DNA from: Cephalopachus bancanus
Lineage: Eukaryota; Chordata; Mammalia; Primates; Tarsiidae
Length of the DNA: 64,000 nt
Assembly (NCBI GenBank): GCA_027257055.1
Contig: JAPVLO010000205.1
Coordinates: 2,604,001-2,668,000 of the forward strand
Direction: 5' to 3'
The translations under genes were made by a program, and so were the position numbers. Shown in pieces: positions 1 to 11,870 of the stretch; within the stretch, counting starts at the first letter, position 1; each line of letters opens with the position of its first letter. The notes under the pieces were generated by a model. It was not told the DNA's origin. It saw only the letters and a list, made by a program, of their open reading frames with translations, and did not search any database.

Positions 1-262
1 GTCAAATGAGATCATAAATGATGGGACTCTGATTTGATAAGGTGGGTGCCCTTATAAGAAGAGGAAGAAACACCAGAGTTCTCTCTGTCTGCCATATGGG
101 GACACAGTGAGAAGGCAGCTGTCTGCAAGTCAGGAAAAAAACACTCACCAAGAAATAAATATGATGGTCTTTTGATCTTGAACTTCCTAGCCTCCAAAAT
201 GGTGCGAAATAAATATCCGTTAAGTCACTCTGTTTATGATACTTCATTATGGCAGCTGAGGT
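1..262 (+). mobile_element. MaLR-type solo LTR (MLT1/MST-like), truncated by window edge
   Basis: The order of motifs matches the mammalian apparent LTR retrotransposon (MaLR) LTR: 'gatgggactctgatttgata', 'gtgcccttataagaagag', 'ggggacacagtgagaaggc', 'gatcttgaacttcctagcctcc', 'gaaataaat' (the usual polyadenylation region), then 'ctctgtttatgatacttc'. The 5' part lies outside the window. It is a non-coding relic; no internal retroviral gene follows. The subfamily is not resolved. Confidence 0.75.
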
Positions 263-1034
263 TAGGTACTTTGAAGCTAGAATTTTAACCAAGGCACTCT
301 GAGCTTCAGAATTCATGTTCATAATCACTACATTATGCTGCCTGCACAAAAATTTAAAAAGTATAGACTTGGTAAAAAATATATGGTCAAGAGAGGGAAA
401 AAAGGAATAATTTTTGTAAACAAAAAGGGAGTGAATTTTCATATTTCCCTTAGAAGTAAGGATAATAAAGAATAGAGCTTGTTGGATTAGATTGGAAATT
501 AGGTTCTTGATTTTAAAAAGTCATATGTTTGGATAATGACAGCATAGGTTGTATGCCAGACTTCTAAAGACCATTGATAAAATTCCTGGTGAGAAAAGGA
601 ATGTGATGAGTAGAAACAGGTCACTAAAAACAATAACAACAAAATCTGATTGTGGGATGAAAGAAGGAGAGGTAATTGCTGAAAGAAAAGAGAGCAGCAT
701 ATCTGGTCCAATCCCTTCAACTGCTAATATCTACTCTTAAATATATCACCTAACTTTAAGCTCAGTATGTTCAAAAATAATGCTTCTTAGTATAAAATTT
801 TCCTTTCCCTGAATTCCTATATGTTGTTTCTACCATCAATTTCTAAAACACCAAGACTTAAAACGGGTACCCTACTTTGTCACAGCTTTCTTCTTAGCCA
901 ATGTGTCACTAAGTCTCTTTATTCTCTAAAATTTTTTTCTACCACATTAATTTGCTCTTCATTTCTGTAGCCAATGCTTTAGTCTAGATTTTTATTGCTT
1001 TATATATATGAAATATTGCAAGAATCTCATACAC
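263..1034. other. AT-rich single-copy stretch, nothing recognised
   Basis: There is no open frame with family resemblance, no recognisable repeat and no RNA gene. The short open frames here are of chance length for AT-rich DNA. Confidence 0.5.
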
Positions 1035-1195
1035 AAGAAGCAGTATTATGAAATCTTTAAGAGCATAAACTATGAAGTCACACAGTCTTTGGATAGCATC
1101 CAATCTCTGACATTTGCATATTAAATGCCTTTGGGGAAGTTATTTAATGTCTTCAAATCTGTTTCTTCATCTTTAGAATGAAAAATTGAATAATA
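1035..1195 (+). repeat. MIR SINE remnant
   Basis: Diverged MIR in sense orientation. The core can be followed as 'tatgaaatctttaagagcataaactatgaagtcacacag', then 'atctctgac', 'ggggaagttatttaatgtcttcaaatctg' and 'ttcatctttagaatgaaaa', matching the MIR order (gained-weight description, slow save: 'ttacttaacctctctgtgcctcagtttcctcatctgtaaaatg'). Confidence 0.6.
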
Positions 1196-1212
1196 ATAGG
1201 TGGGAAAGACTA

Positions 1213-1216
<4 letters not shown>

Positions 1217-1258
<42 letters not shown>
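1217..1258. repeat. (AG)n microsatellite
   Basis: About 21 uninterrupted AG units, followed by an impure GA-rich flank to about 1276. The long pure run predicts length polymorphism. Confidence 0.95.
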
Positions 1259-1264
<6 letters not shown>

Positions 1265-1276
1265 AGAGAAAGAGAT

Positions 1277-2131
1277 AAACTCTCTCCTTTCTCTTCACTA
1301 ATCCACTTATGTCAATTTCATCATATTATTTTCTTCAAAAATTTCAAGCAGCTTTCTATTTCATAGGGAATGAAATCAAATTCCTTATTCTTTAAAGCTC
1401 TTCATAATCGGGATATCCAGACACATAGCTCAGTTAATGTCTCCGCTCTGCCTTGGTCAATGTGCCCTTTTCATTATTCTCTATAGATGCCATGGTGATT
1501 TTTTACCACAAACTCCTGCCTATTTTATTCCTTGAGGCTTGGCTTGCTCTTCTCCCCCAACCCCCACTTTGCCTGTGTTTATTCTTACCTCAAATTTCAC
1601 CTCTTCTAACCCCTCCACAATGTTCTTATTGTGTATCATGTGAATTTAATAATTGACTTCCCTGTACTATCATTTGATTTTTAAGATCGATACATAGAGA
1701 TAATATCTTTGTATTCTTTGTATTTCCCAGAGCACCTAGCATGATCAGGGGTAGAGGAAAACTGATTGAGTTTTTTTTTTTTTTTTTTGTATAGAAAGCA
1801 AGTATATGAATATTGCAGAGAGAAGGAAAAAAATTTTATGGTCAAAATAAATGTCTCAAATTTATTTTTATACTTTTAGCTGAGGTGATAGCGTAGGTGG
1901 TTATTGAGTACTTATTGTTTCATATCAAATTGAATCCTGATTTCTGGACCTCATAGGATAAAAGATACCATATATATTCATTTCTGAATTATTTTCTTAA
2001 GATTGTTTTGGCACCATTTTAATATAAAATAAATAAAAATGAAAGCTTGAAAGCCTTAATAAGCATAATGAAAAGGTATATTGATTCACACATGCACAGA
2101 TCAAATATTAAAATTTTTAATTGTGAATAAT
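1277..2131. other. AT-rich stretch with a long T-tract
   Basis: Contains an 18-base T-tract near 1771-1788 with no recognisable retroposon body attached. Otherwise single-copy AT-rich sequence. No gene is supported. Confidence 0.45.
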
Positions 2132-2141
2132 AATAATTATT

Positions 2142-2308
2142 ATTATTTAGGTTAGAAAATATAGTTTATTTAGAAAGTAAATTTGAGAGAGAGAGAAAGA
2201 GGAGATTTACCTCCCCAAGGCAGGGGAGGAAAACAAAGCCAGGAAACATGACCTGGCCATATCTCAAAGAGTTCATGTCCACACAATAGCTAGCAAGGCA
2301 ATGGCCTA
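2142..2308 (-). mobile_element. Unassigned short interspersed element, copy 1
   Basis: This block is homologous to 6891-7068. Shared landmarks in the same order are 'ttagaaaatata.tttattt', a GA-rich run, 'agaggagatt.ac', 'caagg.aggggagg', 'ctcaaagag' and a terminal 'caatggc'. Read on the minus strand it ends with 'aataaactatattttctaacc', which looks like a polyadenylation signal followed by an A/T-rich tail. A 10-bp repeat 'aataattatt' flanks it (2132-2141 and 2309-2318), but AT-rich sequence makes that weak. Not matched to a named family. It could be a short LTR piece or a retroposon of a polyadenylated RNA. Confidence 0.5.
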
Positions 2309-2383
2309 AATAATTATTTTAAACATTAAGTCAGCAGTAAAATTGACATTCACAGAAACCATTATGCTAATGGACCTAAATGT

Positions 2384-2384
<1 letters not shown>

Positions 2385-2434
<50 letters not shown>
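2385..2434. repeat. (CA)n microsatellite
   Basis: About 25 uninterrupted AC units. Long enough to be highly length-variable. Confidence 0.97.
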
Positions 2435-2436
<2 letters not shown>

Positions 2437-3747
2437 AATTAGTAGATACATGTTGAGAGCCTTCTGGTAAAATAAGAGTGAAAATAAAATCAAATCACTT
2501 TCCTTTTATATAGACACACTAAAGTAGTGAGTATGTAGGTACGTATTTGAGTGTAGGAAGTTTGTGATGGAAGAAACAGTTCTCCGTGCCCTTTCTGGTG
2601 ACAACTTTTATTCTAGACCATCTTTCAAAAGAAGTTTATATTGCAAACAACTTTGAAGATAGAACTAGTGTCTCCATATTCGAAATTTAAAGATGTCTCC
2701 TTATAAGACAAAACTTGTGCTGGTTTGCTAGCAGCACCTTAAAAGATTGTAATTCCTAAGTCAGATTCTTTAGCTGTGACACAAACTCAATTTGTGGGCT
2801 TCATTGCTTCCCATATTCCCCACAGAACATGGAAAGATGGGAGCTGGGGTGGACAAGGGAACCTGATGAAAACATTGAGCTCATGCTGCCTGCTGTATTC
2901 TGAGTAATGCATTCCCTGTCAGGAAATCTCAAGTTTTCTGCTAGCATTCATGAAACTGTGGCATGCTGATTTATTTACATTTATTGAGCAAAATCTCATA
3001 ATTTTCACAGTTATTTTCAAAGTTAATATGCAAAATTTCTTTCTTTAGAAAGTAAATTTATGAATAAATTTTAAAATTACAGAAGTATAAATATATTTAC
3101 TTATTAAATCAATGTGTAATGAATTAAATTCAAATTATTTAGAGGTATAATTTTCATATTTTAAGATGATTAAACGCATAGTAAAATAATGCAACCACAT
3201 GTTACTAATAGAACCAAGACTTCTTAGTTTTGTGGTATCATTTATAAGAATGTTTCTGGTGATTTTAGAAATAGGATTAAAATTGTATGTTATCAGATTC
3301 ATTAGCACTTTTTTGCTGAAAATATGTGCTATTACTTTTGAGGTAGAGAATTAGTGGCCTGTTTACATGCATTGCAAGTCTTTTAACTGCCATATATTTC
3401 TTACTAGACAACCTACTTGTCTTCATAAAATTAGATTTCTTTGGGAGCAGAAGTTCCTATTTCTAAAAATATTAATCTTGCTTTGAATTTCCAGTTATCA
3501 AAACTGCATTTTTTTTTGTGTGCTTGTTTTTTTTTTAATGGTAATAAAGAAAAGCAAGTTACATAGTAATGAAGATAAAATAATCCTGTTTTTGTAAAAA
3601 AAGTGTCTTTTTATATGTTTATATATTTGTATATGAGAAAGATTGTACTTCAAACAGGTATCATATGTTACCTAAGAAGAAAAGAAAGCTTCAGGGAAAT
3701 AATTGACTTTTCTTTTGTATATCCTAACCCTAATGATGTTATTTATA
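2435..3747. other. Single-copy AT-rich stretch, nothing recognised
   Basis: No repeat family or gene recognised. Two T-tracts (3511-3518 and 3529-3537) are not attached to a recognisable element. Confidence 0.45.
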
Positions 3748-4055
3748 CTTTTTTTTTTCTGTTTTTCCTTTTTGAATTGGAGTCTCACCCTTGTTGCCCA
3801 GGTTGGAGTGCAGTGGCATGCTCATGGCCACCGCAGTCACAATCTGCTGGACTTAGATGATTCTTCTGCCTCAGCCTTCCAAGTAGCTGGAACTACAGAT
3901 GCACGCCACCACACCCAGCTAGTTTTTATGATTTATTGTAGAGACGAGGTCTCACCAAGTTGCCCAAGCTGGTCTCGAACCTATGCGCTCAGGCAATCAT
4001 CTCGCCTTGGCCTCCCAAAGTGCTGGGATTACAGGCTGAGCCACCGCGCCCAGCC
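3748..4055 (-). mobile_element. Alu (full dimer, older copy)
   Basis: Antisense Alu. It opens with a poly-T tract (the A-tail), then 'ggagtctcacccttgttgccc', the right arm, linker 'atttattgtagagacgaggtc', and left arm ending 'ctgagccaccgcgcccagcc'. Many CpG sites are mutated, so it is older than the copies near 20.2 or 43.3 kb. The 127-residue and 85-residue open frames over it are antisense Alu frames, not genes. Confidence 0.95.
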
Positions 4056-6595
4056 TATTTTCTCTTTCAGTGTAGTTTTGGGCTAGAAGTGCAAACTAAT
4101 AAAGTATTTTTAATGAAATAAACATAAATATTGAAGACTCAATGAGTTAAATTAATTGAAATTGTTATAAACCTATCTGAGAGTCAATATTTATATTAAT
4201 ATTTTGGTAGAAGAAGATATCCATTCATAAATCTGGATAACATTTTGAAATGCCTCGTTTATTTACACAATTTTCATTAGTTCTCAGTAAATTCAATCAT
4301 CATCATACCTAGTTTTTATTTTATATTACTTGAGACACCTTGATGGTCCATTTGCACAAGTAATTTGTTTTCTTATTTTAAAATGTACAGGTTGGTATAG
4401 TTTTATATTTATTTGAAAGTTTACACTTCTTCAAAAATGTATTAGTCAATTTAAATCAGAAAAGGTTGCTGGAACTTACCTTTCGTTAGTGTTGTGTTGT
4501 AAAATTGTAATCAGATTATGTGAACTCATTGGAATGCTTTATTTAACAACATTTAATTATTTTTCAAGGACTGATATTAAGAGCTTGTTATATAGAATAA
4601 TATATGCTTTACAATTTTCATCAGCTGTATTATAAAAAATGAAATCCTTATTACTTGAATTTGCTTAACATCTGATTATATTCTGATTTGATTTTTATTT
4701 GAAATTTGATTATATAGTATATAATTTATATGTTTATATATAAATTTGTTTTTTTACTTATATCTCATTTTATATACTATATTCTAATTCTTATTTTTTT
4801 ATTATTTTAATCTTTTATTATATAGTCAACATATTTTGAACATTCAAATATTAAACATCCAGTTTTAATTACCATATTTTCCAATCTGAATATGCATTAC
4901 TTATTTCTTTATTTATTCTATTACAAAGTATTGTGAATTTTTTTTACAAATATGCTCACATCTTTCTTTTCTTTCAGAGAAGTGAGTTTCCCAGACATAA
5001 TTTTTCTATTCATTTATTCATTCAAATCCATTTATTTAGCCCTTTATCATATGCCTAGCCCTCAGTTTCTTGTGATATATTATATTATTCACATCTCTAT
5101 GAGTGAAAGAATCATATTCAACTGAAACTTCTTTGGGAACCTGTTGCCCCACAAAACTAAAAAGTGTTTGATTGAGCATGATGTTCTTGCCAGAAAAAAA
5201 GGTATAGAGAGGATGCTGATAGTTTCATATATTATTACTGGATGGGTAGGAGTAGAAAGGAGGAAGATTAAGATTTTGATTGACTCTTGTCTTCAGAATT
5301 TTTAATTAATTTTATAGATAAATAAAACTGTGGAGTCATTTATAATGAAATAATGCCAAAATATAATCTTGGATATTTAAATTTGAATTATTCTGGCAGT
5401 TGTATATTTGACATGAGTTAGATGTTATACATACTGTTCTGTGCCTGTAGGTGGCATTAATATAACTGTAGAAAAAATATGCTTTATCTTTTGCCTGGTG
5501 ATTTTTGACAGTGTAGCTATTAGAATTTTAATTTTGTGTTTCTCATTCTCAATTCTAGCATGTTCAATAAAGAATACAATAACTCTCTGTTTATGAGTTA
5601 CAAATAATTAATCATAATAAAATTTTATAATAGGATCCTCATATCAGCTGCTTTTTAGATATAAAGTCCTTGTGTGATGAGGTAAAACATGGATTTACAA
5701 ATCAATTTCTACAGCACATTTTGTCATGTGCTTTATGGAATGACATTAGCAGTCTAGTGTTTTCATGGCTTTTGATAGCATATGTTGCATGAAAAGAGAA
5801 CTCTGGATAGTTTTAATTCTCGTTTTTCATGTTTAAACAAAAAATATTCTATTTTCTTGCTACATCTTTTTTTTTTATCCTGTGAAGGCAACATTTTCTC
5901 TCTCTCTTATATTTGGAGTGCATTTGCACAACTCTGAAAATGACTAAGATCTTTTAGACTAGAAAATCCGGAACAGATCTAGTCTGACCTTACATCTTTT
6001 TGAGACAGCCCACTGCATTCTTAGATTGGTTCTGATGAAGTAGATTGTTTCTTTATGGTTTGCAGTTTAGCATTTTCATGTGCCCTACTTTGGTTAATGT
6101 TAAGAATATCCTTAAAATTTAAAAATTTTAAGAAATGCCAAAATATTGCTTGAATAAATACATATGTGTGCAATCACTCAGAATATAAATGAAAATGAAG
6201 AATCAAAAGATAGGATTAAATACTTGGTTTCAAATAGAGGCATTAATCTTATATTATCTGACAGCCTTAAACATTTTTTAAAAAATAGAGTGTTTTAAAT
6301 TCGTGAAAATCAATAACAAAATTCTAAGAGATTATGCATACTTTAACATTCTTAGCTTTATATTTTACCAACATGCTGCCTCCCTAAGTACAGAATAATT
6401 TGTTTTAATTTTTTTACCCTTCATTACCCTTAAATTGTTTTATTCATCTCTCCACTTCATCTGTTTTTCCATAGAGAGCAAAATATATTCAGTTGTTTGA
6501 CATGTTGACATTTAAAATCTTTTTTAAGTGCTTTAAATAATTGTTGTTAACAATAGATATTTTCAAAGCCATTTGGTATGTCTAAATGCTCTCAA
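4056..6595. other. Long AT-rich single-copy region
   Basis: About 2.5 kb with no recognised transposon, open frame of interest or RNA gene. Locally very AT-rich (4680-4860). Short stretches such as 5006-5070 ('ttcattcattc', 'tatgcctagccctcag') recall old MIR/L2 tails but are too short to call. Confidence 0.45.
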
Positions 6596-8545
6596 TAAAA
6601 GAAATTTGATTCTGTTAGTATTTGTTTTCTTCTGCATGTCCTGAAAGTTTTTGAGGGAGGTGTGTTAAAACCTTCAGTTATGATTATGAACTTTTCTATT
6701 TCTCCTTTTGTTCTGTCAATTTTTGTTTTCTATAGTTTAGAAATATATTATTAGATGGACCCTTTTATAATTATAATATATTTTATGTCATCTCTGTTAG
6801 ACAATCTGGTTTTCAGTCTACTTAGTGTAATATTAGTATTGCTGTACTGGTTTTTGTTGGTTAGTAGTTGCATGGTATGTGGTTTTTATTATTTTTTTAG
6901 ATTAGAAAATATAATTTATTTCAAAAGTATATTAGAGAATGAGAGAGAGAGCTGGAGAAAGAAGAGGAGATTCACTTCTTCAAGGTAGGGGAGGGAATCA
7001 GCTTAGAAAACATTGCGACCATAGCTCAAAGAGCACATGACCTAGCCAGTGCTTAACAAAACAATGGCTTCTTTCATTTTTAATATTTCTGCATTCTTCC
7101 ATTTTATATGTCTCTAGTACACAGAATATAGTTGGCTCTCAGTTACACAGAATATAGTTGACTTTTTAATCTTAAACTTGATATGAAAAATTTCTTTCTA
7201 TCTTTTAATTGGAGGCTGTATTATATTTATACTTGATATAACTACTGAAATATTTGTACTGAAATGCATGTTTTTAATTTTGTTTTCTATTTTTCCCACT
7301 TGTTCTATGTTCATTTTTGTATCCCTTTGAGATAATTATTTTAATTATTCCAGTTACTCTCTTATTAGTTTGTTAGTTATATAACTTTTAAAAACTATTA
7401 TTTTAATAGTTATGATAGAGATTACATTGTAAATCTTTGATCTAGAGAGCAAAATTTAGATGAACACATATAATTTTCTGAAACTTATAATTTAATTTCA
7501 TTTACCTCTCACATATTTCATTGTGTTTTTTAATTCTACAGATATACACCCATGATACATTATCATACCTCCAATCTTTATAAAGATTTACTGAGATATT
7601 TGTCATTTTCATTTATTTATTTTGTACATGCTTTCCAGAAAATAATATCTATAATTTTCTTTTGACTTTATACATTCCTACATCTCTATGCTTCTGTCTG
7701 AGAACATTGTGTTAATTCCTGAAAAACTTTCTTAATACTTGCTTTAGTATGTGTGAGCTAGTGATGAATGTCTTCTGTCTCTCATTCATTTTTTCCTTAA
7801 AAAACCTTTAATTTAATTTTTAAAGCATTTTTACTAAATATAGAAATCTGTGGTTGCAATTATTTTTATTGTTAGTACTTTTATTTTCTGGCTTCTATTC
7901 TAGTGAGATTTTTATTGTTTTTTGGAAAAGAGTATGCCTTTTTCTGGCTGTTTTTACCTTTCTTTTCTTTGGTTTTTGCTTGTTTGATGTTACTTTGTAT
8001 AGATTTTTTTTTTGTTTGTTCTTCTTGTAACTCAAATCTGTGATTAGATAACTACCTTAAGTTTTAAAACAATCTGATCACATATCTTTTAGAATGTTGC
8101 TTCTTCCCCGCTCCTCTCTTCTGGGATGTCAATTACATATGTGCGGATGTTTCACCATATTCCATATTGCCTGTGTTCTTTCCTGTATTTCCATTTTTTT
8201 CTGTCTAGTTTTTATTCTGAATATTTTTATCTGACCTTTATTTTACTTCACTAATTTTCTCTTTAACTGTATTGGATGCACTGTTTAATTCATCTAATAA
8301 GATTAAAATTTCAATTATCATATGCTTCAGTTCATTTTTTGTGTCATAGTTTTTAATTCTCTGCTGAAATTTTTTATCCTGTCATGTAATTTCATAAACA
8401 CATTAATTGTAATTATGTTAAGTCTGTGGGTTATAACTCTATATCTGAATCTCCTTTAAGTCTGTTTATATTATCTGGACTTTTCCTTGTTTAGTTATTT
8501 ATTTGATTCTGTCTCTTTGTACACCTATTAATGTTTAATGACAGG
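6596..8545 (-). mobile_element. Ancient L1 (L1M/L1ME class) ORF2-region relic, interrupted
   Basis: The plus strand reads as the complement of a LINE-1 ORF2. Landmarks are 'ttctgttagtatttgttttc', 'ttttgttctgtcaatttttg', 'gtattgctgtactggtttttgttgg', 'gtctctagtacacagaatatagttg' and the 3'-ward T-rich block 'ctgtgttctttcctgtatttcc'. It is heavily decayed, with no frame kept open. The unassigned element at 6891-7068 is inserted in it. Inside, 7118-7163 holds a short tandem duplication around 'acacagaatatagttg'. Confidence 0.65.
6891..7068 (-). mobile_element. Unassigned short interspersed element, copy 2
   Basis: Homologous to 2142-2308 over essentially its whole length, with the same two ends ('...attagaaaatataatttattt' and '...acaatggc'). 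It splits an ancient L1 between 'catggtatg' and 'tttcatttttaatatttctg'. On the minus strand it ends 'aataaattatattttctaatc' followed by an A-rich tail, consistent with reverse transcription of a polyadenylated RNA. The family could not be named. Confidence 0.5.
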
Positions 8546-8649
8546 AGTTATTTGAGACTTTGGATTTTATTAACTTCCTGCAGAAAGGATTAACTTCTAC
8601 CGACAATTAAGATCTAAGCATTGCGTCGTAATCCACTCAGGGATTGGCC

Positions 8650-8876
8650 TAATCAGGGGTTGAAGAACTATGACCTGCTTGCCAAATCTATCCTACAATA
8701 TGTTTTTATAAAGAAAGTTTTATTTATGTCACAGTCCCATCTGTCGGATTAAATATTGACTATGACTGCTTTCCTATTACAAAGGCAGACTTATTGTAGA
8801 GTGGGAGTGTTGAGACAGAGATTGTATGGCTTACAAAGTCTAATATATTTACTGTCTGGCTCTTTCACAGAAAAAA
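8650..8876 (+). mobile_element. Non-autonomous hAT-type (Charlie-group) DNA transposon relic
   Basis: Recognised from the order 'tgacctgcttgccaaat', 'tttttataaagaaagtttta', 'ctatgactgctttcctattac', 'gagacagagattgtatggc', 'acaaagtctaatatatttac' and 'gtctggctctttcacagaaa'. These correspond to the widespread mammalian repeat with 'gcccgcgggccaaatccggc...gaccgtatggcccgcaaagcc...tctggccctttacagaaaa'. It has no coding capacity. The exact subfamily name is uncertain. Confidence 0.6.
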
Positions 8877-10436
8877 TAAAAGCCATCTTCTGCTCTAATC
8901 CACCACAACCAGACCAAAGAAATAAAAAATAAAAACAAACAAAAAACTACAGTCATTTGCAATCTATCAGCTTCTCTACCAATTGGGAAAATAATCTTAT
9001 TTCCTATGATTAATAAATACTTTAAAAGCCCAATCATCCTTATATGTAACTAAAAGTCTAATGGTGATTTCTGTTCTATCTGAATTTCTTTCTATTATTG
9101 TTTATTGCAGGCAAAACCTATTTTTAAATTATTTGTGCAAATTATTTTTAAACAGAAGATGCTAGAAAAATACTGCAGAAATGAAAGAAATACCAGGAAA
9201 TAAGTGTGTCCTGTATCTGATACTACATTACTTATTTATATAATCAGAACAGAACAAAAAATGTGTTTACTGAATTTTCAGCTGTTTACATAGTCACTGG
9301 ATAATGAACAGTTATGTAGCAGAATTCGGATAAACCTTCACTTGACTAGTGTTTAGATTACTGTCAAGGCGGTATTGCTTATCTTTCTGAAATATAGATT
9401 AATACTCTTGGATTAAAGCAGGTTATTCTTACTGTCAAGCATGCTTATGCAAATAGTTCTCTATAACTCCCCTCTAGGAATAGCTAAAAATATAGTGTAA
9501 CTCAGAGTAAAGCTGTACATTTAAAGAGTCAATAAACATTTAAATATATTTACAATGGATGTCTTCTTTTTGAGGAATATAATTTAGCGTGAGACCTCTG
9601 AGTTTGAGTCTTCAAAACACATTACAAACTAGAAATCCTAGAATATGCGGTGCCTTCTATAGGTATGTAGTTTGAATAATTTAAGCCCAAATTGCCATAT
9701 TAAAGAGCTCTCAGTGTATGTATTATCATGTACGCACATATATTTTCCTTCTTATATTCTTGCCTCTCAATGTCATTTTAGGAAAGTAACAAAAAGTGGT
9801 ATATGCAATCCTTCTATTGTGAGTTTGATTCTCACAATAATCAAAAGCTTGATAGACTTTTTTTTTCAGAGCTTCAATCAATAATGAAGACCTGCTCCTG
9901 AATTCATGTCACAGTGGGACAGGCTGAGTCACAGCAGTTTTCTAAATTGATCCCAAAGTAAAGAATTTCTGGGAGATCATTCTCTTGATACTACTACCTT
10001 GCTAGTGCAACCCACTGGAAAAGTCAAGAAATAATTAGATAACTTACAATGGTATTTCATTCTTGCCTTAATATCTCGTTAAGAACTTCAATTCTGGATG
10101 GACTCTTTGAATGTGAATTCCAGTTCCAGCATCTAATGCCTGGGAATCCCTGAACAAATAATTTTTCTCTTTCTGGGATATGAATTGTACCTAATTAATA
10201 CAATTTAGAGAATTAAATGAGAAATGCACGTAAAGAGCAGGTTCCTCACTCAAGAAAAGTTGTACCAGGTTTTTCATTATCGTCATCACTAATCCCACCA
10301 ACACACCACTTCCAAACCACTTATTCTGACCTATAAAATGTATTATTATAGTTTTAAAATCATTTTTACTATGATTTTGATTTATGTATCTAGCTATATT
10401 TTTAGCCAACATTGTATAATGAGTTTTATTACTCAT
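8877..10436. other. Single-copy region, nothing recognised
   Basis: No transposon family, RNA gene or coding signal recognised. Open frames of 62 to 81 codons (8849-9037, 9672-9884, 10191-10436) have no family resemblance. Confidence 0.45.
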
Positions 10437-10744
10437 AAGCCTTCTTTTTCTTGAGTCAGAGTCTCAGTTTGTCACTCAGTTTGGAGTGCTTTGGCAGGCT
10501 CACAATCACCGCAACCTCAACATGCTGGGCTCAGGGGATCCTTCCGCCTCAGCCTTCCAAGTAACTGGAACCACAGGTGTGTGCCACCACTCACAGTTTA
10601 TTTATTTATTTATTTAAGAGACAAGGTCTCACCATGTGGCTCAGACTGGTCTCAAACCCCTGAGCTAGGGAAATCCTCTCACCTCTGCCTTCCAAAATGC
10701 TTGGATAAGAGGTGTGAGACACCATGCCTGGCCAAGCCTTCTTT
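10437..10744 (-). mobile_element. Old Alu (AluJ-like) with 11-bp target duplication
   Basis: Antisense Alu with strong decay ('tcagagtctcagtttgtcactc', 'tgctgggctcaggggatcc', 'agagacaaggtctcaccatg', '...caccatgcctggcc'). The linker is expanded by a (TTTA)n run at 10600-10616. The direct repeat 'aagccttcttt' at 10437-10447 and 10734-10744 is an intact 11-bp target-site duplication (TSD). The retained TSD with a decayed body fits an old insertion. Confidence 0.9.
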
Positions 10745-10889
10745 CTTTAGTATTTATATTTCCATTATCAATTAATGTATTTAAACTTTTAAAAAATTAC
10801 CTTTGTATACATGTTTTTATAAGCCAGATATGTAATTTTAACTGTTTAATCTTGCTATCCGGATTTTTAATGTAAAGATAAAAAGTATT

Positions 10890-11235
10890 TGATTGGTATA
10901 CTGAAGATAATTTCACTGTATGTATATTTTACTTCAAAATTTTTTTAAAAATTGCAAACAAATATTGAAGTCTAGTTGATGATATACATTCTGAATTGTT
11001 TAGGAGTAGCAGATACTGATACCTAGAATTTGAAATGCATCAGAAAAAAAGATAGATTGATTGATAGAGGGACAGATGGATGAATTTATACATTTACATT
11101 TATATGTGATGCAGAAAATGTAACAGTTTTAATTGTAGAATTACGGATGAGTATAGATGTATTCATCATGTAATTCTTTTGACTTTTACTTATATTTTTA
11201 CATTTTTTATAATAAAATATAGGGGGAAAAGTACT
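10890..11235 (+). mobile_element. Old L1 3'-end fragment
   Basis: The sequence follows the 3' UTR of an L1M-class LINE: 'tgaaatgcatcagaaaaaaaga', repeated 'gatagattgattgataga', 'gatgcagaaaatgtaaca', 'ttgtagaattacgg', 'ttcttttgacttttact', and the end 'ataataaaatatagggggaaaa'. No coding sequence is included. Confidence 0.55.
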
Positions 11236-11734
11236 GAGTGTGCTTGACTCCAAGTGGTTTTAGTTATATATAATGAATGAAATGACCATTTCAAGAGATA
11301 CAAATTTCATCCATATGGGAGAAATATTAAAACTTTTGAGAGTATTAAGGAAAGTGTGTCATAGGAACTTATCAAGTTTATACATGATCTTTTTCAAGTT
11401 ATGTCTTACCTAATAGTTTAGAGTCATACAATTCATAAAAGCTATAGACCATAAAATTATATATGCCAATTTTGTTTGTCCTTTAAATAGGAAAATAAGG
11501 GTAACATTAACTAATATTTTATTTAAATTTTATAGAATTTATGATAAAGATTATTTTTTGCTATTTGTAGCTTCTTTCTAAATTAGATTTAAATAAATTT
11601 TAATACAGTCATACAGTTTATACCCAAAGTAGAGATGGTGTCGAACTCAGTTGCATTTTACAGATGGGCTGCCAGCCAGTCTCACCTTCTGCATCATGTA
11701 GACATATGATGGATTTTGAAATCTCTGAGCACCT
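11236..11734. other. Single-copy stretch, nothing recognised
   Basis: AT-rich, no recognisable repeat or coding signal. Confidence 0.45.
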
Positions 11735-11870
11735 TCAATTTTTTCATATGCAAAGTAGTATAATAATTTTCCTGCAATTTTGAGGTGAAGAATAAATCAT
11801 ATAAATATTTATAAAACACTTGGCTCATAGTACTCAATAAAGGTAAAGGATGTTATTGTTGCTACTTTCT
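11735..11870 (+). repeat. MIR 3'-part remnant
   Basis: The tail of MIR can be read: 'tgcaaagtagtataataat', 'ttgaggtgaagaataaatcat', 'aaaacacttggctcatagtactcaataaa'. Diverged and partial. Confidence 0.5.

Noticed and set aside
1..262. Retroviral gene content next to the LTRs (also 48722-49075)
   Set aside because: Only LTR sequence is visible; no gag, pol or env resemblance follows or precedes either LTR inside the window.
3603..4086. Open frames of 85 and 127 codons
   Set aside because: Both run across an antisense Alu; the peptide is Alu-derived and there is no upstream gene context.
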